Origin: Sphingomonas changbaiensis NBRC 104936
Lineage (GTDB): Bacteria; Pseudomonadota; Alphaproteobacteria; Sphingomonadales; Sphingomonadaceae
DNA length: 64,000 bases
Direction of reading: 5' to 3'
Assembly (NCBI RefSeq): GCF_000974765.1
Contig: NZ_BBWU01000035.1
Span: 1 to 64,000 of the forward strand
A program made the translations under genes and the position numbers. The notes beneath the pieces were generated by a model. The model was given only the letters and a program-made list of their open reading frames with translations, was not told the DNA's origin and did not search any database. Positions 1 to 8,652 of the stretch are shown in pieces (the stretch's first letter is position 1; every line of letters starts with the position of its first letter).

Positions 1-724
1 AGACCGTAAACAGCGCGTACGGCCGGTCGAATTTCGGCCGCACCACGAATTGCGCGACATTGTAGACCGGCGTTCCCCGCATCGTCCGTCCCTCATACGC
101 GCCGTGGTGCGCATGGCCGTGAACGACCAGTTTCACATGATCGAACCGGTCGATCGCATCCGCCAGCCGGGCCGAGCCGAGCCAGGGGAAAATCTCGATC
201 GGCTCGCCTTCCAGCGTCTGCGGGATCGGCGAATAATGGAGCACCGCGACCGATCGCTCGGTGCGCAGCGAGCGAAGGCCGTTTTCGAGCTTGCGCGCTT
301 CGTTGTTCGCTTCCTCGACGATCGCCTTCAGCGGCCCTTCGCCGAACGGCGCAAGCTCGCCGCGGCCGAAACCGCCCAGGAATCCCTTCACCCCGGCAAA
401 GCCGACCCCTTCCAGCTCGACCGCCTGTTCGTCCAGGATCGTCATGCCGGCCTGGTGCAGGATGTGCGCGACCGTTTCCGGCTGCCCGCATTCATGATCG
501 TGATTGCCGAGCACGCCGATCACCGGCTTGGTCGCGCAGCGGATATCCTCGGCCAGGATTTCCGCCTCTTTCGTCTTGCCGAAATTGGTGAGGTCGCCGG
601 CGAGCACGATCACGTCGGCCTGGTCCGACATTTCCTTGAACAGATCGGAATAGGGGCGCGTTGCCGCCTCGGTCACGTGCAGGTCGCCGATCGCGGCGAT
701 GGTCAGCGTGTCAGTGGTGCTCAT
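1..724 (-). CDS. Metallophosphoesterase (calcineurin-like), 3' end outside window
   Basis: Reading leftward from the ATG at 724, the protein shows the calcineurin-like phosphoesterase metal motifs in order: GDLH near residue 13, AGDLTN near residue 41, GNHDHE near residue 72, and HGHAHHG near the end of the visible part. These motifs bind a dinuclear metal centre that hydrolyses phosphomono- or diesters; the substrate is not predictable. There is no signal peptide, so it is probably cytoplasmic. The start overlaps the last 14 bases of the upstream nucleotidyltransferase-like gene, which suggests translational coupling. The C-terminus runs off the window edge. Confidence 0.85.
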   Translation of the reverse strand, partial: MSTTDTLTIAAIGDLHVTEAATRPYSDLFKEMSDQADVIVLAGDLTNFGKTKEAEILAEDIRCATKPVIGVLGNHDHECGQPETVAHILHQAGMTILDEQAVELEGVGFAGVKGFLGGFGRGELAPFGEGPLKAIVEEANNEARKLENGLRSLRTERSVAVLHYSPIPQTLEGEPIEIFPWLGSARLADAIDRFDHVKLVVHGHAHHGAYEGRTMRGTPVYNVAQFVVRPKFDRPYALFTV

Positions 725-1484
725 AGCGTTCTTCCAGATTGCCGAAGGCTTCGGAAAAGCCCCATTCGGCGACGTCGATCTGATAGTCGCGGGGGCTGAA
801 GATGCGGCCGCGGCAGACCTTCACGCCGGGGCCAGGCATCCCGCGCTGCGCCAGCCGCTCGAGCAGCTCATCCATCAGCCATTTGGGGATCAGGTCGCGC
901 TCGCTCGGGTAGACGAAGCGGAAATTGAGCAGCGCCATCAGCAGCACTTCCCAATAGAGCTCGAGATGATCGAGCAGCCGCCGCCAGTCGATCTCCTCAT
1001 GCTTCTTCAGGATCACGTGCGCGACGTCCGCGCCGTCATAACGGTAGCGGTCCTGCACGAAGATTTTCGATACGATGAACTCGGTCGGAGGAACGAGATG
1101 GACGACGCTGTCGTAGATCTGCGCCTTGGGCGCTGACCGGAACCAGTCGTCGCTGACCGACGTGCCGGATGTCGGCATCGAGAAGATCAGGTCCATGAAC
1201 AGATCGCCGCGCGTGATCCGCGCCAGCCAGCGTTCGTCCACCATCTCGACCGCGCGGCCATGCTCCCGGAACCAGGCGAGGACCTTGAGCGCGTCGCTGG
1301 GTTTCGCGAACACGTCCACGTCCTTGGTCGGGCGATTGATGCCGGTGTAGCAGGACAGCGCGAACGTGCCGGACAGCAGGAACGGATGGCCGGACTGAAC
1401 CAGCAGGTCGAGGCTCTCGGCGTAGAAATCCTCGCGCTCGGGAGCGATCCGGAGCTCGGGCGCGTGGAGGTCGCTCTCGGCCAT
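711..1484 (-). CDS. Nucleotidyltransferase-fold protein (AbiEii/DUF6036-like)
   Basis: A 257-residue protein starting MAESDLHAPEL. The central part has the minimal nucleotidyltransferase pattern: LLSGTFALSCYTG (glycine-serine-like loop), then PTKDVDVFAK with the D-x-D metal-binding pair, and a third acidic position in FMDLIF. This resembles AbiEii/MNT-type or DUF6036 proteins that transfer a nucleotide to RNA, protein or a small molecule; the target is unknown. It overlaps the following metallophosphoesterase by 14 bases, so the pair could add and remove a nucleotide or phosphate, but that is inference. No classical type IV antitoxin lies next to it. A possible EcfG promoter ends only 9 bases before the ATG. 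Confidence 0.7.
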   Translation of the reverse strand: MAESDLHAPELRIAPEREDFYAESLDLLVQSGHPFLLSGTFALSCYTGINRPTKDVDVFAKPSDALKVLAWFREHGRAVEMVDERWLARITRGDLFMDLIFSMPTSGTSVSDDWFRSAPKAQIYDSVVHLVPPTEFIVSKIFVQDRYRYDGADVAHVILKKHEEIDWRRLLDHLELYWEVLLMALLNFRFVYPSERDLIPKWLMDELLERLAQRGMPGPGVKVCRGRIFSPRDYQIDVAEWGFSEAFGNLEERYEHH

Positions 1485-1492
1485 CGCACAGG

Positions 1493-1517
1493 AACGGCGC
1501 TCCCGCACGCCAGTTCC
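1493..1517 (-). promoter_or_regulatory. EcfG-type general-stress promoter (GGAAC-N16-CGTT)
   Basis: On the minus strand GGAAC (1517-1513) is followed by 16 bases and CGTT (1496-1493). This matches the alphaproteobacterial EcfG -35/-10 consensus. The -10 lies 9 bases before the ATG at 1484, so a transcript would be nearly leaderless; that lowers confidence. Confidence 0.45.
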
Positions 1518-1540
1518 GGGAGCACCGATCCAGAGCTGCG

Positions 1541-2179
1541 TCAGCTGACCGCCGTTCCGGCCGGGATTGGCGGCGGCCCGATATCGGTCTCGGTCTGCGC
1601 CGGATTGCCGGCACGGCCGGACCGATCCGAATCGGCCTGCGTACCGCCCGAATGCATGCGGTCCTTGCGCATGTCGTGGGTTGCGACGGCGGGGCCCTTC
1701 TCGCGCTTCTGGCGGTAATAGCCGCGGGACGCCTCGACGCCCTTCGGCAGGCCGGAGCGGTCGCTGTAATCGGCCGGCGGTGGTCGTTCGCCGCCGCGTT
1801 TTCCCATCAGCGTCGCCGCGAACGCGTCGAGCGCGGCGAAGCCGGCCGCTGCGCCGATGCCGATCCAGGCGTTGCGCTTCTGCTCCTGATTGTCGCTGCG
1901 GGTGCCGAGCGCGACCGTGACTAGGTCCATCATGTCGCCGGCCGCACGTGCCCACAGCGCCGGCTGCGGATTGATCGACAGCGTGCCGATCGCGGAGCCG
2001 ATCTCGCGCACGCCATAGGCGCGGATCAGGTTTTCCTTGCCTTCAAGACCGAACATTTTCGTGAACCGGCCGGGCGAGACCATCTCGGCAACGCCCAGCC
2101 CGAGGGCAAACAGGCCGATGCCGCGCACCAGGGCATCCGAGCCGGTGAGTGAGCTGTCGCTGCCATATTTCCAAGCCAT
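1541..2179 (-). CDS. DUF4267-like membrane protein with hydrophilic tail
   Basis: A 212-residue protein (start MAWKYGSDSS). Residues about 13-105 hold several hydrophobic helices, including GIGLFALGLGVAEMVSP and ALWARAAGDMMDLVTVALG, resembling DUF4267-type small membrane proteins. Then a predicted helix AWIGIGAAAGFAALDAFAATLMG precedes a charged, proline-rich tail of about 85 residues. Function is unknown. The ATG shares one base with the TAA of the upstream alcohol dehydrogenase (TAATG), so it is co-translated with that enzyme. Related alcohol dehydrogenase/'cyclase dehydrase' gene pairs occur in other proteobacteria (from memory). The ATG at 2179 is preferred over an upstream start because of this overlap. 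Confidence 0.7.
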   Translation of the reverse strand: MAWKYGSDSSLTGSDALVRGIGLFALGLGVAEMVSPGRFTKMFGLEGKENLIRAYGVREIGSAIGTLSINPQPALWARAAGDMMDLVTVALGTRSDNQEQKRNAWIGIGAAAGFAALDAFAATLMGKRGGERPPPADYSDRSGLPKGVEASRGYYRQKREKGPAVATHDMRKDRMHSGGTQADSDRSGRAGNPAQTETDIGPPPIPAGTAVS

Positions 2180-3363
2180 TACGCCGCCTCCTGTCCGGGC
2201 TTCAGCACCACCTTGATGCAATTGTCCTTCCGGCTTTCAAACGTCGGATACATTTGCGGGCCGTTCGCCAGCGGCTCGGTGTGCGTGATCACGAAGCTCG
2301 GATCGAGCGCGCCTTCGTCGATCAGCTCGATCAGCTCATCGGTCCAGCGATTGACGTGGGTCTGGCCGGTTCGCAGCGTCAGGCCCTTGTTCATCAGCGC
2401 GCCGAACGGGATTTTGTCCAGCACGCCGCCATAGACGCCCGCCACGGCCAGCACGCCGCCGGGACGGCACATCAGCATCATCTCGCGCAGCACATGCGGC
2501 CGGTCGGTTTCCATCATCAGGCTCTGCTTGGTCCGGTCGTAAAGATGCTCGGGCAGGATCTGCGAATGCGATTCCATGCCCACCGCGTCGATGCACTTGT
2601 CTGGGCCCATATTGTCGGTGAGCTCGTTCAGCCGGTCCTTCACGCTCTCCTCGCCCGGGTTGATCGTGATCGCGCCGGCGGCGGCCGCCATGCTGAGGCG
2701 CTCAGGCAGGAAGTCGATCGCGATCACCTGTTTGGCCCCCAGCAGGACCGCGCTGCGGATCGCCATCTGGCCGACCGGCCCCGCGCCCCAGATCGCGACT
2801 GTGTCTTCCGGCTCGATGTCGCACCAGACCGCGGCCTGCCATCCGGTCGGCAGAATATCGGACAGGAACAGCGCCTGCTCGTCGGTGAAATGATCTGGCA
2901 CCTTGATATGCGTCGTGTCGGCCATCGGCACGCGCAGATATTCGGCCTGTCCGCCCGGATAGCCGCCGGTCAGGTGGGTGTAGCCGAACAGGCCCGCGGT
3001 CGTGTGTCCGAACGCGAGTTCGGCGAGCTTGGCATTGCGGTTCGAGCGCTCGCACACCGAATAGTTGCCGCGTTTGCACTGGTGGCATTCGCCGCACCAG
3101 ATTGTGAAGGGAACGACGATGCGGTCGCCGACCTTCAGTGCCTTGTTGCCCTTGCCGACGTCGACGACCTCGCCCATCGTCTCATGGCCGACGATGTCAC
3201 CCGGCTTCATGCCGGGCATGAAGTTATGGAACAGGTGCAGGTCCGATCCGCAGATCGCGCAGCTGGTCACCTTGATGATTGCGTCGCGCCCGTCCTCGAT
3301 CTCAGGATCGGGCATGGTTTCGTAGCGTATGTCCTGCTTGCCGTGCCAGACGAGCGCCTTCAT
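2179..3363 (-). CDS. Zinc-dependent alcohol dehydrogenase (MDR family, formaldehyde-dehydrogenase-like)
   Basis: A 394-residue medium-chain dehydrogenase. CGSDLH (catalytic-zinc cysteine) and GHETMGEV (catalytic-zinc His/Glu) come first, then the structural-zinc cysteines in CGECHQCKRGNYSVC. The Rossmann loop GAGPVGQM leads to VIAIDFLPERL, whose Asp points to NAD+ preference. It belongs to the glutathione-dependent-formaldehyde-dehydrogenase-like group that oxidises alcohols or S-hydroxymethyl thiols; the real substrate is unknown. The start at 3363 is chosen because AGGAGA lies 7 bases upstream and MKALVWHGK is the usual family N-terminus. It is the first gene of an operon with the DUF4267-like membrane protein. 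Confidence 0.9.
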   Translation of the reverse strand: MKALVWHGKQDIRYETMPDPEIEDGRDAIIKVTSCAICGSDLHLFHNFMPGMKPGDIVGHETMGEVVDVGKGNKALKVGDRIVVPFTIWCGECHQCKRGNYSVCERSNRNAKLAELAFGHTTAGLFGYTHLTGGYPGGQAEYLRVPMADTTHIKVPDHFTDEQALFLSDILPTGWQAAVWCDIEPEDTVAIWGAGPVGQMAIRSAVLLGAKQVIAIDFLPERLSMAAAAGAITINPGEESVKDRLNELTDNMGPDKCIDAVGMESHSQILPEHLYDRTKQSLMMETDRPHVLREMMLMCRPGGVLAVAGVYGGVLDKIPFGALMNKGLTLRTGQTHVNRWTDELIELIDEGALDPSFVITHTEPLANGPQMYPTFESRKDNCIKVVLKPGQEAA

Positions 3364-3563
3364 TTTCGGTCTCCTGCTCAGGGTCGCGGCACCAACGTGA
3401 GCGGACCGGCGGCGTTGCAATGGAATGCGCGCGCGAAACGAGATGCTGCGGCGAACCGAGGGGCGCGCCAAGGCTCTGGCAGGTGTAGCAAAATCACAAC
3501 ACCGCGGCAGAAACGGCCGGGCGGTGCTTGCCTTCCGTTTCGGATCGGCTACAGACGGTCTGG

Positions 3564-3584
3564 GTGAGCGGGTTGATCGCTCAC
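3564..3584 (+). promoter_or_regulatory. Inverted repeat upstream of small secreted protein
   Basis: Perfect 7-bp arms GTGAGCG and CGCTCAC flank a 7-base spacer that contains a TTGATC -35-like sequence; a TATTTG -10-like sequence follows at 3594-3599. This could be an operator over the promoter of the 78-residue protein. The binding protein is unknown. Confidence 0.35.
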
Positions 3585-3620
3585 GAGATTCACTATTTGT
3601 GCCGTTCAGGGAGGCAAAGA

Positions 3621-3857
3621 ATGTTCAAGCGTGGTTTGATGGCTGCTGTTGCAGCGGCGAGCCTGGTGGCGGCTCCGGCTCTTGCCCAGAGCAGCGCATC
3701 GAAGCTTTCGATTGCGTCGTCGGCTCGTGCGAGCACTTCGGCCGACGGTGAGCACCTCGCCGGCGGCACGGCTCTGATCGGCGTGCTGGTGTTCGCGGCC
3801 CTCGTCGGCGTGATCTACGCCGTTGCCGAAAGCAGCGATAAGTCGGTCAGCGCATAA
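3621..3857 (+). CDS. Small exported protein with C-terminal membrane helix
   Basis: A 78-residue protein with a signal peptide (MFKRGLMAAVAAASLVAAPALAQ, cleavage after Ala-Leu-Ala), a Ser/Ala-rich linker, and a hydrophobic segment GTALIGVLVFAALVGVIYAV near residues 49-66. A charged tail follows. The start at 3621 is preferred over an upstream one because the signal peptide begins there and GGGAGGCAAAG precedes it. No known family is recognised. Proteins of this shape (signal, short linker, one membrane helix) are common and poorly characterised in sphingomonads. It has its own terminator and stands alone between two genes on the opposite strand. Confidence 0.75.
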   Translation: MFKRGLMAAVAAASLVAAPALAQSSASKLSIASSARASTSADGEHLAGGTALIGVLVFAALVGVIYAVAESSDKSVSA

Positions 3858-3875
3858 GCCGATCGCTCAAACGCG

Positions 3876-3919
3876 AAACGAAGCGCCGGCGGCTCGACGA
3901 GCCGCCGGCGTTTTCGTTT
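3876..3919 (+). terminator. Rho-independent terminator
   Basis: A strong GC hairpin (left arm 3883-3895, right arm 3898-3910) around a short loop is followed by TTTTCGTTT and preceded by a matching AAACGAA. It ends the 78-residue gene and may also act on the converging hydrolase gene. Confidence 0.8.
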
Positions 3920-3950
3920 GTGCCGACGTCGAGGGTCGTTCGATTTAGCG

Positions 3951-4805
3951 TCAGGCCGCAGCCGGAACCCGCGCGTCCGCATAGGCGCTGTCCGCCCGCT
4001 GGATCAGCGCGCGGTCGTCATGGTTCCACGGGTGGAAGCCCGGCAGGAAATAGGCGATCCAGGCGGGAAGGATCCGGGTCACCGGCCCCGGCGCCGCGAC
4101 TAGATACCAGAGCAGCCGCGCTCGCGCTTTCGCGCCGCCGATCTTATCCTGCGCCAGCAGCTCGAGCGTGCCCTGCCAGCGCTTTGTCCAGAAGCGATAG
4201 GTGACGAGCAGCATCATGATGCTCTTCACTTTCCATCGCTTCCACCGCGTCCAGTCGCGCGTCGCGTGCAGCCACGTGTCGTAGGCCACGCCCTTGTGCT
4301 CGATCTCCTCGATCGCGTGCCACTGCCACATCGCCTTCATCTCGGCGTTGACGCCGGCGAAATAGCGCCGGTGGGTCAGCATCATCTGCGCGAGCATCGC
4401 CGTGTAATGCTCCAGCGCCATTGTGACGGCGAGGTTCAGGATCTGCGGGCGCCCTTTGGTGAGCTCCAGCGAATCCACCACCGCTTTCTCCAGCCCTGAC
4501 ACGTCATAGCCGGCCTCGGTCACCCGCTTGTTGAACGCGACATGCTCGCGGCTGTGCATGACCTCCTGCATCGTGAAGGCCTTGATCTCCGCCTCCAGCT
4601 TCGGCGGCGCGCCGTCGCGAAACGCCTTCACGCTTTCGATGAAGAAGGCCTCGCCTCGGGGAAAGGTGATCGACAGCGCATTGTGCCAGGCGGTCGCGAT
4701 CGGGTCGCCGCCGTGCCACCAGCGCGCCTGCCTCGCACCGCGCCCGAAGCGCCGATCGCGCGGCGTGATCGTCAAGTCGGCAGGCGTCTTCGCGGCGAAT
4801 TCCAT
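3951..4805 (-). CDS. Predicted metal-dependent hydrolase (PF10118 family)
   Basis: A 284-residue protein of the 'predicted metal-dependent hydrolase' family, which has a ferritin-like helical fold. Conserved His and Glu residues sit in EVMHSREHVAFN (residues about 80-91), MALEHYTAML and WHAIEEIEHKGVAYD (about 165-180), consistent with a di-metal site. Reaction and substrate are unknown; some relatives sit in lipid or phenylpropanoid gene sets. It has AGGAG 10 bases before the ATG and is divergent from a TetR regulator with a shared 98-base promoter region, so that regulator very probably controls it. Confidence 0.75.
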   Translation of the reverse strand: MEFAAKTPADLTITPRDRRFGRGARQARWWHGGDPIATAWHNALSITFPRGEAFFIESVKAFRDGAPPKLEAEIKAFTMQEVMHSREHVAFNKRVTEAGYDVSGLEKAVVDSLELTKGRPQILNLAVTMALEHYTAMLAQMMLTHRRYFAGVNAEMKAMWQWHAIEEIEHKGVAYDTWLHATRDWTRWKRWKVKSIMMLLVTYRFWTKRWQGTLELLAQDKIGGAKARARLLWYLVAAPGPVTRILPAWIAYFLPGFHPWNHDDRALIQRADSAYADARVPAAA

Positions 4806-4840
4806 GAGCGAGTCTCCTCAGAGTTGAAGAGATCATATAC

Positions 4841-4854
4841 TGACACTAATGTCA
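4841..4854. promoter_or_regulatory. Candidate TetR operator
   Basis: TGACACTAATGTCA is a palindrome (TGACA-4-TGTCA) in the divergent promoter region, with weaker symmetry extending through the flanking ATATCTC. It lies between the metal-dependent hydrolase and TetR genes, the usual position for a TetR binding site. Confidence 0.5.
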
Positions 4855-4903
4855 ATATCTCTCGCGATTTCCCCTCAGGCCACGGATGACGTAGGACAGC
4901 GCC

Positions 4904-5488
4904 ATGTCTCTCGCCAAACGCCGCCTGTCGCCCGAAGCCAGCCGCTCCGCCGCACTGGAGGCGGCTCGCGACCTGCTGATCGAAGCGGGCCCTCAGGCCG
5001 TCACGCTGAAGGCGGTGGCGTCGCGGATGGGACGCACGCACGCGAACCTGCTCCATCATTTCGGTTCGGCCGCCGGGCTGCAGAAGGCGCTTGCCGAAAC
5101 CATGGCCGAACGGATCACGCAGCAGATCGGCGCGGCGGTGCTGAAGGCGCGCACGGGCGAGGGCTCGCCGCGGGCCGTGGTTGACATGACCTTCGACGCC
5201 TTCGAAAAAGGCGGTGGCGCGCTTGCCTCCTGGGCGATCCTGTCGGGCAATGACGATGCGCTCGATCCGATTCTGCAGGCGATTCACCGGTTGATGGATC
5301 AGCTGAGCGACGGCACCACCCACGACGAGGACATGCGCCGCGACACGCTCGACCTGGTGCTGAGCGCGCTGGGCGACGCCCTGCTCGGCGAAGCGATGGC
5401 GAACGCGCTCGGCCTGCCCCGCGACACCGCGCGCGAGCTCGCGGCGGCCAAGTTGTCGGCGACGGTGGAGCAGCGGCGCGAGGGCTAG
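4904..5488 (+). CDS. TetR/AcrR-family transcriptional regulator
   Basis: A 194-residue regulator. The N-terminal helix-turn-helix covers about residues 12-58, with AARDLLIEAGPQAVTLKAVA and THANLLHHFGSAAGL as the typical TetR helices. The remaining about 130 residues are an all-helical ligand-binding and dimerisation domain with no recognisable ligand. It is divergently transcribed from the metal-dependent hydrolase gene, so autoregulation and control of that gene are the simplest reading. obg follows 33 bases downstream but is unlikely to depend on it. Confidence 0.85.
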   Translation: MSLAKRRLSPEASRSAALEAARDLLIEAGPQAVTLKAVASRMGRTHANLLHHFGSAAGLQKALAETMAERITQQIGAAVLKARTGEGSPRAVVDMTFDAFEKGGGALASWAILSGNDDALDPILQAIHRLMDQLSDGTTHDEDMRRDTLDLVLSALGDALLGEAMANALGLPRDTARELAAAKLSATVEQRREG

Positions 5489-5521
5489 GCGCAGGGGCGC
5501 AAGGGCCCTATCTGCCGCGCC

Positions 5522-6571
5522 ATGCACTTTCTCGATCAGGCGAAAATCTTCGTGCGCTCCGGTGCCGGCGGCCCCGGCGCGGTTAGCTTTCGCCGTGAAA
5601 AATTCATCGAATATGGCGGCCCGGACGGCGGCAATGGCGGCAAGGGCGGCGATATCGTGTTCGAGGCGGTCGCCGGCCTCAATACGCTGATCGATTTCCG
5701 CTACACCCAGCATTTCCGCGCGCCCCGCGGCACCGGCGGCTCCGGCAGCAACAAAACCGGCGCGGGCGGCGACGACCTCGTGATCAAGGTCCCGGTCGGC
5801 ACGCAGATCCTTGCCGACGACGAGGATCGCAGCCTGCTCGCCGACCTGACGAGGGTCGGCCAGCGCATGGTCTTTCTGCGCGGCGGCGACGGCGGGCGCG
5901 GCAATGCCAGCTACAAGACGTCGACCAACCGCGCGCCGCGCCAGCACGGCAGCGGCTGGCCCGCCGAGGAAGCGTGGGTATGGCTGCGGCTCAAGCTGCT
6001 TGCCGACGCCGGCCTGGTCGGGCTTCCGAATGCCGGCAAGTCGACCTTCATCAACGCCGTGACCAACGCGCAGGCGAAGGTCGGCGAATATGCATTCACG
6101 ACCACCCGGCCGCAGCTTGGCGTGGTCCGCCACAAGGGCCGCGAGTTCGTGATCGCTGACATTCCCGGCCTGATCGAAGGCGCCGCCGACGGCGCCGGCA
6201 TCGGCGACCGGTTCCTTGGCCATATCGAACGCTGCCGGGTCCTCCTCCACCTGGTCGATGCGAATGACGAGGATGTCGGCGAGAGCTACCGCGTGGTGCG
6301 CGACGAGCTCGAAGCCTATGGCGCCGGGCTTGGCGACAAGCCGGTGGTCGTCGCGCTGAACAAGATCGACACGCTCGACGACGAGCTGATCGCCGCCTTG
6401 TCGGCCGAGCTTGAGGCGGCGAGCGGCCACCCGGTCATTCCGATCTCCGGCGCCAGCGGCGTCGGTGTCGATTGGGCGCTGGACAAGCTGTTGGAAGCGA
6501 TCGGCCCCGAGGCCTCTGCAGTCGGCCCTGACGACCAGGGTGAAGACGCGATCGAATGGTCGCCAACCTAG
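5522..6571 (+). CDS. obg: GTPase Obg/CgtA
   Basis: A 349-residue essential GTPase. Residues 1-158 form the glycine-rich Obg fold ([31 protein letters not shown]). The G domain follows with G1 GLPNAGKST, switch I residues around [10 protein letters not shown]3 DIPGLIEG, G4 NKIDT and a G5-like SGASG. Obg acts in the cytoplasm in 50S ribosome assembly, the stringent response and growth control. The C-terminal extension is short and acidic, as in other alphaproteobacteria. It is not next to rplU/rpmA here; the neighbours are a TetR gene and a PEP-CTERM protein, with proB farther on. Confidence 0.97.
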   Translation: MHFLDQAKIFVRSGAGGPGAVSFRREKFIEYGGPDGGNGGKGGDIVFEAVAGLNTLIDFRYTQHFRAPRGTGGSGSNKTGAGGDDLVIKVPVGTQILADDEDRSLLADLTRVGQRMVFLRGGDGGRGNASYKTSTNRAPRQHGSGWPAEEAWVWLRLKLLADAGLVGLPNAGKSTFINAVTNAQAKVGEYAFTTTRPQLGVVRHKGREFVIADIPGLIEGAADGAGIGDRFLGHIERCRVLLHLVDANDEDVGESYRVVRDELEAYGAGLGDKPVVVALNKIDTLDDELIAALSAELEAASGHPVIPISGASGVGVDWALDKLLEAIGPEASAVGPDDQGEDAIEWSPT

Positions 6572-6715
6572 GTTAGAACTGCCCCAAATCGACGCACAAT
6601 TGCCGAAGAATCGGTGACGCGTTCACGAAATTGCGCTAAAGCGACTCGGTAATCATCGCACCATGCGTCCGCGGCACGGATGTATCGTTTCGCGGCTAGA
6701 TTGCGGGGGGTTTCC

Positions 6716-7489
6716 ATGACAGTGAACCGCTGGGCCGTGCTGGCCGTCGCCGCTGCTTTCACGCTTCCTTCCGGGGCCTCTGCATTCGGCACGAAAACGC
6801 CCGCGGTGTTCAACTTCACTGTCGGAAGCAACACCAACATCGCCGACGGCAACGCCCGAATCTTCAGCGCGACGTCTCCCGATCTCGGCACGTTCAAGGT
6901 CCGCGCGACCGGCTGGAGCCTCGAGAAAGTGAACGGCGTCACTTATGTGCGCGATTCCAAGCTGATGGTGTATTCGGGTGGCCTGGGCGTCACCTCCGGC
7001 GACGACAATAACGGGGCCAACAACCAGCACACGATCGACAATTACAACCGCAAGGACTTCGTCCTCCTGCAGTTCGACAAGCCGGTCGCGCTGATGACCG
7101 CGACGTTCAACACGTTCGAGGTCTACAATTTCGGCAAGGACAGCGACGCGACGCTGAAATACGGCACCACGACGGCAAGCTGGAACAGCGGCCTGAACCT
7201 CAACAACCAGAACGTGTCGGTGCTGAATGCGCTGTTCAGCGGCACCTACACGTCGCTGTCCCCCAACAACAGCGGCAACAGCAATACACGTAACATCAAC
7301 CCCAACCTCCATTGGGGCAACCTCTGGCTAATCGGCGCGGATTTCACCAATGCCGATGGCCGGATCGACGGGTTCAAGATCACGAACCTGGCCGTGATCC
7401 CAGAGCCGGCGACCTGGGCGATGATGATCGCCGGTTTCGGCTTCGCCGGCGCTGCCGCGCGCAGGCAGAGGCGGTTGCGGACCGCCTGA
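6716..7489 (+). CDS. PEPxxWA-CTERM sorting domain protein
   Basis: A 257-residue secreted protein. It has an N-terminal signal peptide (RWAVLAVAAAFTLPSGASA), a beta-rich middle rich in Asn, Thr and Gly (residues about 25-225), and a C-terminal tripartite sorting signal: PEPATWAMMIAGFGFAG then an Arg cluster (ARRQRR). The PEPxxWA version is typical of sphingomonads and is processed by an exosortase, which is not in this window. The middle resembles extracellular calcium- or sugar-binding jelly-roll domains, but no family is certain. The start at 6716 is chosen over 6680 because it begins the signal peptide. Confidence 0.88.
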   Translation: MTVNRWAVLAVAAAFTLPSGASAFGTKTPAVFNFTVGSNTNIADGNARIFSATSPDLGTFKVRATGWSLEKVNGVTYVRDSKLMVYSGGLGVTSGDDNNGANNQHTIDNYNRKDFVLLQFDKPVALMTATFNTFEVYNFGKDSDATLKYGTTTASWNSGLNLNNQNVSVLNALFSGTYTSLSPNNSGNSNTRNINPNLHWGNLWLIGADFTNADGRIDGFKITNLAVIPEPATWAMMIAGFGFAGAAARRQRRLRTA

Positions 7490-7541
7490 TCCGCGCCTTC
7501 CGGCATTGGCCTGGCGCGGCCGCGCGCGCTAACGGCAGTCG

Positions 7542-8645
7542 ATGCCGCTCTTTCCGCCCGCAGCCTGTCCGCGCCTGATCGTCAAGATCGGGTCGGCGCT
7601 GCTTGTGGACCCGGACGGCGGCATTCGGCGGGACTGGCTTCGAGGAGTGGCCGCCGACATCGCTGCGCGGGTGCACGCGGGGCAGCAAGTCGCGGTCGTC
7701 TCGTCGGGCGCGATCGCGCTCGGCGCGCGCCGGCTCGGGCTCGCGAAGGGCGGCCGCGCTTCGCTGGAGGATGCGCAGGCTGCTGCAGCGACGGGGCAGA
7801 TTGCGCTAAGCCAGGTCTGGGCGGAGGTGCTGGATGCGGAGCGACTGACCGCCGCGCAGATGCTGGTCACATTGGACGATCTCGAGGACCGTCGCCGCTA
7901 CCTGAATGCTGCTGCGACCCTTGACCGCCTGCTGAGCCTCGGCGCCGTTCCGGTCATCAACGAGAATGACTCGGTCGCAACCGCCGAAATCCGCTTCGGC
8001 GACAATGACCGGCTCGCCGCCCGGGTCGCACAGGCCGCGCAAGCGCAAGGCGTGCTGCTGCTGAGCGATGTCGACGGACTCTACGATCGCAATCCCGCGC
8101 TGCCTGGCGCGGTGCACATCGGCCGGGTCGAACGGATCGACGCGGCGATCGAGGCGATGGCGGATCGCGGCTCGGCGTCCGGCATGGGGTCCGGCGGCAT
8201 GGCCTCGAAACTCGAAGCCGCGCGCATCGCGACAAGCGCGGGCGTGGCGCTCGCGATCGCCTCGGGCCGGATCGAGCGGCCGTTGTCGGCAGAGGCACGG
8301 CACACGCTGTTCGTGCCGGACAAGCGGGCGCGGGCCCGAAAGTCGTGGCTCACCGGCCGGCTGACCGCGCGCGGCGCGATCCGGATCGATGCCGGGGCGG
8401 CCTCGGCATTGGCGGGCGGCGCCAGCCTGCTCGCGGCCGGCGCTCTGGGCATCGACGGCAGCTTCGCGCGCGGCGACGTGGTGACGATCCTGCATCAGGA
8501 ACAACCGGTCGCACGCGGGCTTTCCGAATATGATTCCGCCGACGCTGCGCGCATCCTTGGCACGAAGAGCGATGCGCAAGCCGAAATCCTCGGCTATGCG
8601 CCTCGTTCGGCGCTCGTGCACCGTGACCACCTCGTTCTGATTTGA
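7542..8645 (+). CDS. proB: Glutamate 5-kinase
   Basis: A 367-residue enzyme that phosphorylates L-glutamate with ATP in the first step of proline synthesis. The amino-acid-kinase domain (about 1-255) contains VKIGSALL, VSSGAIALGARRLGL, INENDSV and LLSDVDGLYDR, with GMGSGGMASKLEAA near residue 210. A C-terminal PUA domain (about 275-350) is complete. proA is not adjacent. It is followed 7 bases later by the epimerase/reductase gene, so the two may be co-transcribed. The protein is expected to be feedback-inhibited by proline, as is known for the family. Confidence 0.95.
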   Translation: MPLFPPAACPRLIVKIGSALLVDPDGGIRRDWLRGVAADIAARVHAGQQVAVVSSGAIALGARRLGLAKGGRASLEDAQAAAATGQIALSQVWAEVLDAERLTAAQMLVTLDDLEDRRRYLNAAATLDRLLSLGAVPVINENDSVATAEIRFGDNDRLAARVAQAAQAQGVLLLSDVDGLYDRNPALPGAVHIGRVERIDAAIEAMADRGSASGMGSGGMASKLEAARIATSAGVALAIASGRIERPLSAEARHTLFVPDKRARARKSWLTGRLTARGAIRIDAGAASALAGGASLLAAGALGIDGSFARGDVVTILHQEQPVARGLSEYDSADAARILGTKSDAQAEILGYAPRSALVHRDHLVLI

Positions 8646-8652
8646 AGACCTG

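Noticed and set aside
4772-6430. 552-codon minus-strand open frame opposite TetR and obg
   Set aside because: It is an antisense shadow in GC-rich DNA; the plus strand codes for clear TetR and Obg proteins.
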